Assembly (NCBI GenBank): GCA_003612405.1
Contig: RAYR01000003.1
Coordinates: 1-64,000, forward strand
Origin: a bacterium 0.1xD8-71
Lineage (GTDB): Bacteria > Bacillota > Clostridia > Lachnospirales > Lachnospiraceae
Reading direction: 5' to 3'
Length of the DNA stretch: 64,000 bases
A model generated the notes under the pieces. It saw only the letters and a program-made list of their open reading frames with translations. It was not told the DNA's origin and did not search any database. The translations under genes were made by a program, and so were the position numbers. This document shows, in pieces, positions 29,721-39,145 of this stretch (position 1 is the first letter of the stretch; each line of letters opens with the position of its first letter).

Positions 29721-30362
29721 ATGCAAAAAACAATAGCAATAACCATGATGTTAAGTATGCTTTTGCTGACGGGGTGCGGTGACAGCCTGCCGGAAGATGA
29801 ATTGGTAAACAGAGGAAGAGAGTCCCAGATGGAAAATGCCAATGAGGATTTACAGGCCAGCAGTTTCCCTTATCTCAATATGGAAGAGGATTATCAGAAA
29901 GAGCGGAAGTTTTATACACTGCCGGAATTAAGACAGGAGGTAAAGGATCTTCTGGGTGACCATTACTGGCCGGAGGTAGACTTATCGAAAGAAGAGTTAG
30001 AGAGCCTGACGGGGATATCGGAAGATATGTATGTAGATTTTCTGGCGGAAAAACAGCCTCTGGACTCTCATATAGATACCATGATTATTATTCATGCAAG
30101 GGAAGATTATGTGGGAGCCGTGGAAGCGGCAATTGAGAAATACCGCAGTAGTGTTATAGAAGAAAACTGTAATTATCCGCAGAATCTGGGTAAAGCCAAG
30201 GCTTCCCGGATGGAGACCATAGATGATTATGTCTGTTTTGTACAGTTGGGGGCAGATACCACCATAGTGGCGGATAAAGGATCGGATGCAGTGACAGCAT
30301 ATTGTCTGGAAGAAAATGAACGGGCTCTTTATGTGCTGGAACAGGCAATCTTTGAACGATGA
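29721..30362 (+). CDS. DUF4358-like lipoprotein
   Basis: The start at 29721 (MQKTIAIT) has GGAGA upstream; the frame extends further without a site. A short signal peptide ends in lipobox LLLTGC (Cys at about residue 18). The mature region has EDYVGAVEAAIEKYRSSVIEENCNYPQN and a C-terminal YCLEENERALYVLEQAIFE segment, a layout I associate with DUF4358 lipoproteins, which have no known function. It precedes the probable glycan cluster by 127 bp; a functional link is only suggested. Confidence 0.65.
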   Translation: MQKTIAITMMLSMLLLTGCGDSLPEDELVNRGRESQMENANEDLQASSFPYLNMEEDYQKERKFYTLPELRQEVKDLLGDHYWPEVDLSKEELESLTGISEDMYVDFLAEKQPLDSHIDTMIIIHAREDYVGAVEAAIEKYRSSVIEENCNYPQNLGKAKASRMETIDDYVCFVQLGADTTIVADKGSDAVTAYCLEENERALYVLEQAIFER

Positions 30363-30489
30363 GAAAGAACACGTATTATTTAACGTAGTAATAAATCCAA
30401 AGTTATGATAAAATGATATGGATAACATATCATTTCAGAAGAGTTTACGAAACGTTAATCAAACTGAACGTGAAGGTAGGGGAATTGCG

Positions 30490-31551
30490 ATGAATGGACT
30501 TATTCAGATTTCAAAGTATGCAGGCATGAGAAACGATCTGGCGCAGGCAGGCGGTGGGAATACGTCTGTTAAGATAGACGATCAGATTATGTTAGTGAAA
30601 AGTTCAGGCTGTCAGCTCGCTGATATGAGTAAAGATAACGGTTACATGAAAGTAAACTACCGTTTGATTGCAGAGTATTTAGAGCAAAATACGGCAGCAG
30701 GGGAATTGACAGAAGAAGAAGGGAAAAGATTACTTGTTCAGGCACAGATGGAAGACGGACATGCATCCATTGAAACTTTTCTTCATGCAGTGACAGATAA
30801 ATATACGCTGCACTCCCATCCGACACTTGTAAATATACTGACATCCAGAAAAGGCGGACGAAAGGAACTTCAGGAGCTTTTCCCGGAGGCAGTTTTTGTG
30901 CCTTATAAGAAACCAGGGGCGGCCCTGGCGGAGGCCTGTTACAGAGCGTGCAGAGAGCAGGCTTCAGGGAATCATAGTCAGGAGGTTATTTTTCTGGAGA
31001 ATCATGGTCTGGTGGTCAGTGCAGATACATCGGAACATGTGATTGAGAAGACAGAGGAGATACTTAGAAAAATTGCCGACCATTTACATATTTCTAACAG
31101 AATCTATTCTTCTGCCACCCGGATATGGGATATGTTTTTACGTATTCCCAAATTGCAGGAGATGATCGTATATCCTGCACAAAACCAATATCTTTCATGG
31201 GACTACATAGGAGATGGGCTGGTAGGGCCGGGTCTGTGGAACCATGCCTTCTGCCCGGATTGCGTTGTCTATGGATCCAGGAAAATGCTGTGCCTTAGTG
31301 ACGATTTCAGCCGCAAGGATATTGTGGACTTTATGGATGCGTATGGGGCACCTGTACTGATTTGTTACCGCAAACATATTTACATTGTGGCCGAAAGTGT
31401 GAAGAAGGCACAGGAAATAGAGAATGTCATGAGTTTTGGGGCGCAGGTTCAGATGGCCAATCTGGGGCAGGAAATGAATTATCTGAGCGAGAGCGAACAG
31501 GATGAACTGTTGAACTGGGATTGCGAGAAATACCGCAGGATGATGAAGTAG
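30490..31551 (+). CDS. Class II aldolase/adducin-like protein
   Basis: 353 residues from ATG 30490 (MNGLIQISKYAGM; AGGTAGGGG upstream). The family's phosphate-binding loop appears as AGGGNTSVKI, with metal-site histidines in LHSHPTLVN and the FLENHGLVVS motif. The extra C-terminal ~150 residues end in an aspartate- and glutamate-rich tail. Members split or epimerise sugar phosphates such as fuculose- or ribulose-phosphate. As the first gene of a glycan-type cluster it may make a short polyol or sugar precursor, but the substrate is unknown. Confidence 0.82.
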   Translation: MNGLIQISKYAGMRNDLAQAGGGNTSVKIDDQIMLVKSSGCQLADMSKDNGYMKVNYRLIAEYLEQNTAAGELTEEEGKRLLVQAQMEDGHASIETFLHAVTDKYTLHSHPTLVNILTSRKGGRKELQELFPEAVFVPYKKPGAALAEACYRACREQASGNHSQEVIFLENHGLVVSADTSEHVIEKTEEILRKIADHLHISNRIYSSATRIWDMFLRIPKLQEMIVYPAQNQYLSWDYIGDGLVGPGLWNHAFCPDCVVYGSRKMLCLSDDFSRKDIVDFMDAYGAPVLICYRKHIYIVAESVKKAQEIENVMSFGAQVQMANLGQEMNYLSESEQDELLNWDCEKYRRMMK

Positions 31552-31562
31552 GAGGAGTCGTT

Positions 31563-33218
31563 ATGTATGTTATCATTCCGATGACCGGCTATGGTTCCCG
31601 TTTTGTGGCTGCCGGGTATAAGGAATTGAAACCCTTTATTCCGGTTATGGAGACACCGGTGATAGAGTGGATTGTGACAAGAATGTATCCGGCAGATACA
31701 GATTTTATCTTTGTGTGCCGGGGAGAGCATCTTGAAAAAGAGCCTGCCATGAGAGGACGGCTTATGGCGCTTGCTCCGAATGTAAATATTGTTGCCATAG
31801 AGGATTGGATCAAGAAAGGGCCTGTTTATGATGTGCTGCGGGCATACCGGGAACTGAAAGTATCCCGCCGGATTGATGTGGAGGTTCCCTGTATCATTAA
31901 TTATTGTGATTTCTATATGACCTGGGATTTTCAGGCCTTTGCGGATATGGCGCGGGAGAGGGACTGTGACGGCAGTGTGCCCTGTTATACAGGGTTTCAT
32001 CCGAACCTCTTACCGGAGAAGAATTATTATGCGTCCTGTCTGACAGATGAACAGGACAATCTGATTGAGATCCGGGAGAAATATTCTTTTGAGAAAGATA
32101 AGACGAAAGCAAAACATTCCCCGGGAGTATATTACTTTAAGAATGGCGGTATCATGGAGAAGTACTGCCAGATCCTGACAGAGCACGAGGAGTGTGCCAT
32201 CAACGGAGAATTCTATGCCAGCCTGCCCTATAACTTTATGGTGCAGGACGGTCTGAAAGTGTGGGTACCCACGAATGTGGAATATTTCTGCCAGTGGGGC
32301 ACACCGGAGGATATGCAGGAATTTGTATATTGGACGGATTTGATCCGAAATGGGGGCAAAGACGGGCTGATAGAGAATCAGGCATCGGAGAAATTCCCGT
32401 CTGCGGGTAAAGTGCTGATTCCCATGGCGGGTGCCGGAGCACGATTTACGGAAGCGGGGTATTCAGTACATAAGCCGGCTATTATGACCATAGACCGTTG
32501 TGACGGGGAGGAAAAACCCATGGTGGTCTGTGCTACAGAAGATCTGCCGGGGGTTAAGAAAGATGGCAGTAATGTGATCTATGTAGACCGGACATTTCAC
32601 CGGGAAGACGGGGTAGAAGATGTTATCAGGCAGTATTATCCACAGGCACAGTTTATTACCATCGACCATCTGACACAGGGACAGGCCTGTACCTGTATGC
32701 TGGCGGAAGAATATCTTGATCCGGAAGAACCGCTTCTGATAGCCGGCTGTGATAATGGTATGGATATTGATGTGGAGGAGTTTCATCGCCTCGCCAAAGA
32801 CAGTGATTGTATTGTGTTTACCTATCGTCATAACGAGGCCGTTCTGGCGAATCCTAATGCCTATGGCTGGATGATAACGGATGAGGAAGGGAACATTACA
32901 GGGACTTCCATCAAGAAGGCGATTTCGGACACTCCTATGGAAGACCCGGCGGTAGTGGCTACATTCTGGTTCAGGAAAGCCAGGATTTTCCTGGAGGCCA
33001 CGGCCAAAATGATTCAGGAAGATGACAGGATTAACGGAGAGTTCTATGTAGACCAGACAGTGAAACATGTACTGGATTTGCAGTATCAGGCAAAGATTTT
33101 TGATATTGACCGTTATGTAGGCTGGGGCACCCCGGCAGATTACGAAGCCTATCAGAAGACATATACCTATTTTAAGGATTTCCTAACAAGAGAAAATTTG
33201 GTATACTGTATAAAATAG
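31563..33218 (+). CDS. Tandem double-domain sugar nucleotidyltransferase
   Basis: 551 residues from ATG 31563 (AGGAGG upstream). Two NTP-transferase domains lie in one chain: domain 1 opens MYVIIPMTGYGSRFVAAGYKE (read as two pieces around the GxGxRF loop), and domain 2 opens VLIPMAGAGARFTEAGY near residue 285. Each ends with a WGTP-containing segment (QWGTPED, GWGTPADY) typical of RmlA/CDP-type cytidylyl- or thymidylyltransferases. Such enzymes activate a sugar or polyol phosphate as an NDP derivative. Both loops look intact, so both halves could be active. The tandem form is unusual. Confidence 0.85.
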   Translation: MYVIIPMTGYGSRFVAAGYKELKPFIPVMETPVIEWIVTRMYPADTDFIFVCRGEHLEKEPAMRGRLMALAPNVNIVAIEDWIKKGPVYDVLRAYRELKVSRRIDVEVPCIINYCDFYMTWDFQAFADMARERDCDGSVPCYTGFHPNLLPEKNYYASCLTDEQDNLIEIREKYSFEKDKTKAKHSPGVYYFKNGGIMEKYCQILTEHEECAINGEFYASLPYNFMVQDGLKVWVPTNVEYFCQWGTPEDMQEFVYWTDLIRNGGKDGLIENQASEKFPSAGKVLIPMAGAGARFTEAGYSVHKPAIMTIDRCDGEEKPMVVCATEDLPGVKKDGSNVIYVDRTFHREDGVEDVIRQYYPQAQFITIDHLTQGQACTCMLAEEYLDPEEPLLIAGCDNGMDIDVEEFHRLAKDSDCIVFTYRHNEAVLANPNAYGWMITDEEGNITGTSIKKAISDTPMEDPAVVATFWFRKARIFLEATAKMIQEDDRINGEFYVDQTVKHVLDLQYQAKIFDIDRYVGWGTPADYEAYQKTYTYFKDFLTRENLVYCIK

Positions 33219-33246
33219 TGCACTCAGGAAAGGCATAGCCTGTCAG

Positions 33247-35355
33247 ATGTTACAGAAATTACATGCGCTTGATATGGAGAGAAATTATCAGAAGTTATTA
33301 AAGGCTGCCATAGCCATGGGAGTCTTATTCAAGTTATTCTTAATGGGATTCTTTTCTTCCGATTATCAGGACATGATGTTCATTCCTTTTGTCAGATGTT
33401 TCTTAAGCGGGGAGAATCCTTATCAGTTTTACTATGATCACCAGCTGCTTTCCTCTTTCCCCTATCCTCCGGTGATGTTGTTTGTGGAATGTATCGGAGG
33501 TATCTTTGTCACCTTATTTTCGGGGATGCCGGTTTTTGTCCAGAATCTGGTCTTCAAACTGCCCATTCTTTTCATGGATTTACTGGGGCTGTATTACCTG
33601 ATGCAGATTTTCAAAGATAAAAGAAAATATATTATGGTCTTGTATTTTCTGTCGCCCATCATTTTATACGGATCTTATATGCATGGCCAGCTGGATATCA
33701 TTCCTACGGTGTTTCTGGTAGGTGCGGTTTATTATCTGGCGGAGACGGGTACGCTTGCAGAGAAGCATTTATCCAGTGAATGGAAGTTTATGATCTTTCT
33801 TACCCTTGCACTGTCATCCAAGTTCCATATTGTTGCGGTTCTTCCCTTATTTTTTCTCTATATCTATAAGAAAAAGGGCCGCAGGAAAGCTATTGTTATG
33901 ATGGGACTGCCCGTTCTTGCCACGGTAGCGGCAGTACTGCCATTCTGGGGGAGCGGATTTGCCAATATGGTATTATTCAATAAAGAACAGCAGGCCATTG
34001 ACAGTGTTTATCTTGATTATGGAAATGCGCATCTGCTGCTCTCTGTGCTGGTGCTGCTTTTTATTTACTTTCAGGCTTTTCAGATCAACCAGATGAACAG
34101 GGATCTGCTGATCAGTATGACAGGGTTATTATTTTCTGTTTTTCTGGCGTTTGTACCTGCCATGCCTGCCTGGTTTATCTGGATTGTACCGTTTTTTATG
34201 CTGTATCTTGCGGGACTGTCCGAGAACCGGGGTAAGATGGTTCTGGTCTATGGGATGTTTAATCTCCTGTATTTATTGTATTATGTCTGTTTCCATACAA
34301 CGCAGTTTGTGGATCTGTATTTCCTCGGCAGGGATTTAAGTTGCCTGAAACTGTCTGATGGCATGTTAAAAAATATGGTCTTCACGTTGATGGTGGGTGT
34401 TTTTCTGATACTGGTGGTCTGCATGTACTTGTACGGGGTCAACAGCAATTCTTATTACCGCAGGAGAAACCGCCCCTTTACCATTGGTATTGCGGGAGAC
34501 AGCGGTGCAGGCAAGAGCAGACTGCTTTCCATGTTAAAGGAGCTTTTGTCCAAGGAGCGTATCCTGTGTGTGGAAGGCGACGGTGACCATAAATGGGAGC
34601 GCGGCGACAGTAACTGGAAAGAGATGACGCATTTAAATCCCCAGGCCAATTATCTTTACAGACAGGCGGAGGACTTGCAGATACTTCGTGGGAATAATAC
34701 TGTCAGACGGGAAGATTATGATCATGAGACGGGTACTTTCACCACTAAGAAACGAGTGGCACCCAAGCCCTATATTGTCATGTGCGGACTTCATTCCCTG
34801 TACTTGCCGCAGATGCGGCAGGCTTTGGATATGAAGATTTATCTGGATACGGATGAGAGCCTTCGCTGTTATTGGAAACTGGAAAGGGATCATGACAACA
34901 GGGGACATGACAGAGCGGATGTGATGGCACAGATTCAGGCGCGCCGGGAGGATGCGAAACGCTACATTCATCCACAGAAACAGTACGCTGATTTGGTGAT
35001 CCGGTATTTCGATCCGGCACTGTCCCAGGGCGGGGAGCAGCCGGGAGATTATAAGGCGTCCTTAAGTGTGGAGTTTCTGATTGACATGGGTATTAACGCG
35101 GAACCGTTACTGGCTCTTTTGCGGGACAGAGGGGTATCGGGCACACTGACTTATGATGACCTGTTACATCAGAAAATAGTATTTCGCAGCGAAGACCTTA
35201 AGGTGGACAGAGAATTCTGGGCCGCTACAGCCTGTAGCGTCATTCCGCAGATTGAAGATCTGACAGGCAGTCATATGGTCTGGGAAGACGGCGTCAACGG
35301 GGTTGTGCAGCTGATGCTTCTGATGGTGATTGGCGAGATAATGAAAAAAGATTAA
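33247..35355 (+). CDS. GT-C membrane protein fused to PRK/uridine-kinase-like domain
   Basis: A 702-residue fusion. Residues 1 to about 400 contain some ten membrane helices with loop features of GT-C mannosyltransferase-like proteins (FPYPPVMLF, MHGQLDIIPTVFL, SSKFHIVAVLPLF). Residues 414-424 are a Walker A loop, GIAGDSGAGKS, opening a roughly 290-residue cytoplasmic P-loop kinase domain of the phosphoribulokinase/uridine kinase type (GDGDHKWERGDSNW, then a lid-like RDHDNRGHDRADV). The kinase could phosphorylate a small polyol or sugar feeding the neighbouring nucleotidyltransferase. I know no characterised example; activity is inferred. Confidence 0.78.
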   Translation: MLQKLHALDMERNYQKLLKAAIAMGVLFKLFLMGFFSSDYQDMMFIPFVRCFLSGENPYQFYYDHQLLSSFPYPPVMLFVECIGGIFVTLFSGMPVFVQNLVFKLPILFMDLLGLYYLMQIFKDKRKYIMVLYFLSPIILYGSYMHGQLDIIPTVFLVGAVYYLAETGTLAEKHLSSEWKFMIFLTLALSSKFHIVAVLPLFFLYIYKKKGRRKAIVMMGLPVLATVAAVLPFWGSGFANMVLFNKEQQAIDSVYLDYGNAHLLLSVLVLLFIYFQAFQINQMNRDLLISMTGLLFSVFLAFVPAMPAWFIWIVPFFMLYLAGLSENRGKMVLVYGMFNLLYLLYYVCFHTTQFVDLYFLGRDLSCLKLSDGMLKNMVFTLMVGVFLILVVCMYLYGVNSNSYYRRRNRPFTIGIAGDSGAGKSRLLSMLKELLSKERILCVEGDGDHKWERGDSNWKEMTHLNPQANYLYRQAEDLQILRGNNTVRREDYDHETGTFTTKKRVAPKPYIVMCGLHSLYLPQMRQALDMKIYLDTDESLRCYWKLERDHDNRGHDRADVMAQIQARREDAKRYIHPQKQYADLVIRYFDPALSQGGEQPGDYKASLSVEFLIDMGINAEPLLALLRDRGVSGTLTYDDLLHQKIVFRSEDLKVDREFWAATACSVIPQIEDLTGSHMVWEDGVNGVVQLMLLMVIGEIMKKD

Positions 35356-35392
35356 GGAGAGGAAATACAACGAATTGTTGTATAGATAATCC

Positions 35393-36091
35393 ATGATACA
35401 GGCCGTGATATTTGATTTGGATGATACCTTATATGATTATAAAGCTTTAGACCGCGAGGCGGGCCGCAGGGTGCAGGATCTGGTCTGTAGAACGCTGCAC
35501 ATAGACGAGGCGGAGTATCTGGAAGCCTACAGGCGGGGCCGCAGGGAAACGAAAGAGCAGCTTGGGAATACCGGTGCCTCCCACAACAGATTACTATATT
35601 TTCAAAAAACACTGGAACATCTGGAGTGTAAGCCCTTGTCCTTATCTCTTCAGATGTATGAGACCTACTGGGGTACTTTTCTTACGGAAATGAAGTTGTA
35701 TCCGGGAGCCCGAAAGCTTCTGGACAGGCTGCATGAGAGAGGGATTCTTGTGGGAATCTGTACGGACTTAACGGCACATATCCAGCATCGTAAGCTGGAA
35801 GCTCTGGGACTTACCGGAGATATTGACTGTCTGGTAACCAGCGAGGAAGCCGGACAGGAGAAACCGGCACCGGAGATCTTTGCACTGTGTCTTAAGAAAC
35901 TGGGTGTAAGTCCGGGAGATATCTGTTTTGTGGGGGATGATTATAACAAGGATGTGGCAGGAGCCCTGGCGGCAGGTATGCATGCGGTATGGTTCTGTCC
36001 GAATACAGACCCCATGTGTGGGAGAGACAGCACAGAGTATAATGTAGTTACAACATATGGACAGATAGAGGAACTGCTCGATGTTATGTAG
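35393..36091 (+). CDS. HAD-family hydrolase
   Basis: A 232-residue haloacid-dehalogenase-like phosphatase. Motif I is DLDDTLYD with the nucleophile Asp near residue 9, motif II is the CTDLTA segment, motif III has the Lys near QEKPAPEIF, and motif IV is VGDDYNKDV. The cap is helical (subfamily I). It may dephosphorylate a sugar or polyol phosphate in this cluster. Its AGGAGAGG site (35354-35361) lies 31 bp before the ATG, separated by a 7-bp inverted repeat that could loop out and restore normal spacing. Confidence 0.88.
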   Translation: MIQAVIFDLDDTLYDYKALDREAGRRVQDLVCRTLHIDEAEYLEAYRRGRRETKEQLGNTGASHNRLLYFQKTLEHLECKPLSLSLQMYETYWGTFLTEMKLYPGARKLLDRLHERGILVGICTDLTAHIQHRKLEALGLTGDIDCLVTSEEAGQEKPAPEIFALCLKKLGVSPGDICFVGDDYNKDVAGALAAGMHAVWFCPNTDPMCGRDSTEYNVVTTYGQIEELLDVM

Positions 36092-36116
36092 AATCACAGG
36101 AAGGGGCGGAAAACAG

Positions 36117-36815
36117 ATGAAGCTTTCGATCGTAGTGCCGTGTTATAATGAAGAAGAAAACATACCGCTTATTCTGGAACGCTTTCAGGAAGTGATAGAG
36201 CGGGAAGATATCGAGGTTATTCTGGTCAACAACGGTTCCACGGATAACAGCGCACAGGTACTGGAACAGTTGCTTCCAAAGTATTCGTTTGCAAAGACCA
36301 CGCTGGTGGCAGTGAACCAGGGCTATGGTTATGGTATCTTACAGGGACTTGCCATGTGCCGGGGAGAGTATATCGGCTGGACCCATGCGGATATGCAGAC
36401 AGATCCGGCGGATATTATCAAGGCGCTTCATGTCATCGAGCAGGAGAAAGGGCTTGTCTTTGTGAAGGGCCGCCGGAAGGGCCGGCCGTTATTTGATGTC
36501 TTTTTTACGGTGGGGATGAGCATCTTTGAGACTTGCTACCTGCATAAGAAGTTATATGATATCAATGCCCAGCCAAATATTTTCCCGAAGGTCTTTTATG
36601 ATGGATGGGAGGAACCGCCGCAGGATTTCTCACTGGATCTATATGCCTTATATATGGCCCGTAAGAAGGGACTGAAAGTAATCCGTTTTCCGGTGCTTTT
36701 CCCTGAGCGGATTCATGGAGAATCCAAATGGAATACAGGGCTGCAATCCAAATGGAAATTTATTAAGAGAACCATTGATTTCAGCGTAAAGTTAAAAAAG
36801 AGCGGGAAATTATAA
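36117..36815 (+). CDS. Family 2 glycosyltransferase
   Basis: 232 residues from ATG 36117 (MKLSIVVPCYNEEENI; AGGAAGGGG upstream). GT-A fold features are VPCYNEEENIP, LVNNGSTDNS, and the acidic THADMQTDP, which replaces the common DADLQ form. There are no C-terminal membrane helices, so it differs from ArnC/DPM1 types with membrane anchors but resembles soluble dolichyl-phosphate-mannose-synthase-like enzymes. It could supply a lipid-phosphate sugar to the two GT-C proteins. It overlaps no neighbour and follows HAD by 25 bp. Confidence 0.88.
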   Translation: MKLSIVVPCYNEEENIPLILERFQEVIEREDIEVILVNNGSTDNSAQVLEQLLPKYSFAKTTLVAVNQGYGYGILQGLAMCRGEYIGWTHADMQTDPADIIKALHVIEQEKGLVFVKGRRKGRPLFDVFFTVGMSIFETCYLHKKLYDINAQPNIFPKVFYDGWEEPPQDFSLDLYALYMARKKGLKVIRFPVLFPERIHGESKWNTGLQSKWKFIKRTIDFSVKLKKSGKL

Positions 36816-36844
36816 GGACAAATGCAGACAAAAATGGAGGAAAA

Positions 36845-37438
36845 ATGGAATATATAGCACACAGAATCAATACCGTGGAAGAATTGCGTAAACTTCCCAC
36901 AGAATATGGCGTGGAATTGGATTTAAGGGATGACTTAAACGGCAGGATTTATATTTCCCATAATCCATTTGAGGCGGGAGAGGATTTTGAGGATTACTGT
37001 AAAGAGTATCATCATGGGACGATGATATTAAATATCAAAAGTGAACGGATTGAGCATGAAGTACTGAAGCTTATGGAACAGTATCAGATAAAGAATTATT
37101 TTTTCCTGGATTCTTCTTTTCCGATGATTAAACTGCTGACGGATATGGGTGTAAAACAGGTAGCGCTCCGGTTCAGTGAATTGGAGGGACTTGATACAAT
37201 CCGCAATATGGCAGGCAGGGCAGAGTGGGTCTGGGTGGACTGTTTTACGAAGGTGCCAATTGAGCAGGCAAGCTTCCAGGAATTAAAAGCGTTGGGTTAT
37301 AAACTGTGTTTCGTATCTCCGGAACTGGAAGCCCAGGAAGAAAAACTGCCCTTGTATAAGCAGTATATAAAGGAGCAGGGTATTGTATTTGATGCGGTCT
37401 GTACCAAAAGTTATCATATTAAGGATTGGATGGAATGA
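36845..37438 (+). CDS. GDPD-like phosphodiesterase-fold protein
   Basis: A 197-residue protein with the opening of a glycerophosphodiester-phosphodiesterase barrel: IAHRINTVEEL, GVELDLRDDLNG and ISHNPFEAG, which keep the His, Arg, Glu/Asp and second His positions of the GDPD active site in altered context. Later barrel strands (ILNIKSERI, NYFFLDSSFPMIKLL) fit too. There is no signal peptide. It may cleave or make a phosphodiester in this glycan pathway. The stop overlaps the next start by four bases (ATGA), so the two are translationally coupled. Confidence 0.7.
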   Translation: MEYIAHRINTVEELRKLPTEYGVELDLRDDLNGRIYISHNPFEAGEDFEDYCKEYHHGTMILNIKSERIEHEVLKLMEQYQIKNYFFLDSSFPMIKLLTDMGVKQVALRFSELEGLDTIRNMAGRAEWVWVDCFTKVPIEQASFQELKALGYKLCFVSPELEAQEEKLPLYKQYIKEQGIVFDAVCTKSYHIKDWME

Positions 37439-39036
37439 TGAAAGGAAAATTACGGGAAAGAGCCGGAATGGCGGCGGCTGTTGCAGGCACGCTTCTTGCA
37501 GGTCTCTTGTTATTTTACAGACACTGGCAGTTTGAACTGCCCCTGTATCCCAATGTGGATGAAATGCTGTCGCTTCAGAATATTTATAATCTGCTGGAGC
37601 AACACCTTTATACGGGGGATATCTATGTGCTGGACTTTTTCCGGTATCCGCACCTGACCTTTTATTATGCGGCTGTGGGAGCCCGGCTTCTGGGAAAGAT
37701 CCTGTCCGGAGCAGACACCGTAATTCTTCTTCGGTATGTGGTCTGCGGCACGGCGCTTTTATCGAATGTCTGTGTCTATTTTGCTATGAAGATCATGACG
37801 GGGAGCCGTAAGTGGGGATATATAGGTTTCCTGTTGTCGGTCTTTTCCCTGTATGGTTATGCCTACCTTTATTATACGGGGCCGGATACACTTCTGTATG
37901 CGGTGGCCAATGTCCTGCTTTTATTGGGCTGCATTATCTATCAGGACCAGAATGAGGAACGGGTGGTGTATTTGTGGTATCCGCTGATGGCAATCTGTAT
38001 CGGACTGGCCATGGCGGCCAAATATCATGGGATTGTGTTCGGCATCTTCTGGCTGGCACTGCATATCCGCAAGAAGTACTGGAAGAGCCATCGGAATAAC
38101 TATCTGTTTTTTATGGATTGTATTGTGCTGGCGCTGGTGTTTTGCCTGTGCAACTATTCCCTGTTCTTTCATTTTAAGACCTTTATTGGGGACAACCTAT
38201 ATAATCTGAATCATTATGCCTGGGGCCACCCGGGTATCGAACATAACCTGCCGTTTCTGGGATATCTGGAGGCCTTCGGGTTTACCAATTACGGGGCGGT
38301 GGGCGCAGTCCTGCTGTTTGCAGGGATTGCCTGTCTGATCCGGAAGAAGGATTGGGCACAGATGGCGGTATTTTTGCTGATGCCTGTCTGCATCCTGGTT
38401 CTTCTGTCCAAATATCAGATTGTGCTAGGCAGAAATATGTCTCTGGTACTTCCTTTTGCATTTCTTTTCATGACCTATGGACTGATGGAAGTGGAGAGAC
38501 TTCTGGGGAAATGTCTTGTAAAGAAAAAGATTACGGCAGCAGGCGCGGTGACAGTCCTGGTGGCGCTGATGGTGTTGTGCAATGCAGCGGTTGTCTGCAA
38601 TCATTATCGCTATGAGCTCACCTATATGCAGGCATCTACAGATATAGAGAGTCTGATTCCGCAAGGCGCCAGGATTTACTGTACCTCCTATGCGCCGGTG
38701 ATGGATGTGGATAACTATGAGATAATCGATATCGGAGAGGATATATCACTGCTTCCGGATCAGCTGGCACCGGGAGAATATTATATTGATGTGCAGTATG
38801 CCACGGGGTATTTTACCCAACGTAAAGATTATCTGATCTGTCAGGGCAAGGATATGTATCCGGACAAGAAGGCGGCCTATGAGGCAAAGACAGACGGTTA
38901 TACGATGGTAAAGACCTATCCGGGGATTTCCTATGGCGGTGAATGGAAATACAGGATCGGGTATCTGGATGTTTTCCGGTATACACCAAAAGAATATTAT
39001 GTGGGACCGGGCATTGCGATTTATGCAGGGGAGTAG
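37435..39036 (+). CDS. GT-C type membrane glycosyltransferase (GT39/ArnT-like)
   Basis: About 534 residues with 10-12 membrane helices and a large first external loop containing NVDEMLSLQN, where the acidic pair matches the DD/DE catalytic site of lipid-sugar-dependent GT-C enzymes, and FFRYPHLTFYYAA. The C-terminal ~120 residues are extracytoplasmic. It probably moves a sugar from a lipid-phosphate donor, perhaps made by the GT2 gene two places upstream, to an outside acceptor. The ATG at 37435 overlaps the previous stop codon. Confidence 0.82.
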   Translation: MMKGKLRERAGMAAAVAGTLLAGLLLFYRHWQFELPLYPNVDEMLSLQNIYNLLEQHLYTGDIYVLDFFRYPHLTFYYAAVGARLLGKILSGADTVILLRYVVCGTALLSNVCVYFAMKIMTGSRKWGYIGFLLSVFSLYGYAYLYYTGPDTLLYAVANVLLLLGCIIYQDQNEERVVYLWYPLMAICIGLAMAAKYHGIVFGIFWLALHIRKKYWKSHRNNYLFFMDCIVLALVFCLCNYSLFFHFKTFIGDNLYNLNHYAWGHPGIEHNLPFLGYLEAFGFTNYGAVGAVLLFAGIACLIRKKDWAQMAVFLLMPVCILVLLSKYQIVLGRNMSLVLPFAFLFMTYGLMEVERLLGKCLVKKKITAAGAVTVLVALMVLCNAAVVCNHYRYELTYMQASTDIESLIPQGARIYCTSYAPVMDVDNYEIIDIGEDISLLPDQLAPGEYYIDVQYATGYFTQRKDYLICQGKDMYPDKKAAYEAKTDGYTMVKTYPGISYGGEWKYRIGYLDVFRYTPKEYYVGPGIAIYAGE

Positions 39037-39145
39037 AGGAGGTACCCATTTTAGAGATAGTATAAAAATTCTGCTTACGAAAATTCTGTGACAATGATAA
39101 AATAATAAAGAAAGAGTGATTGTTTGAAATAGGTGGAAGATCGCT

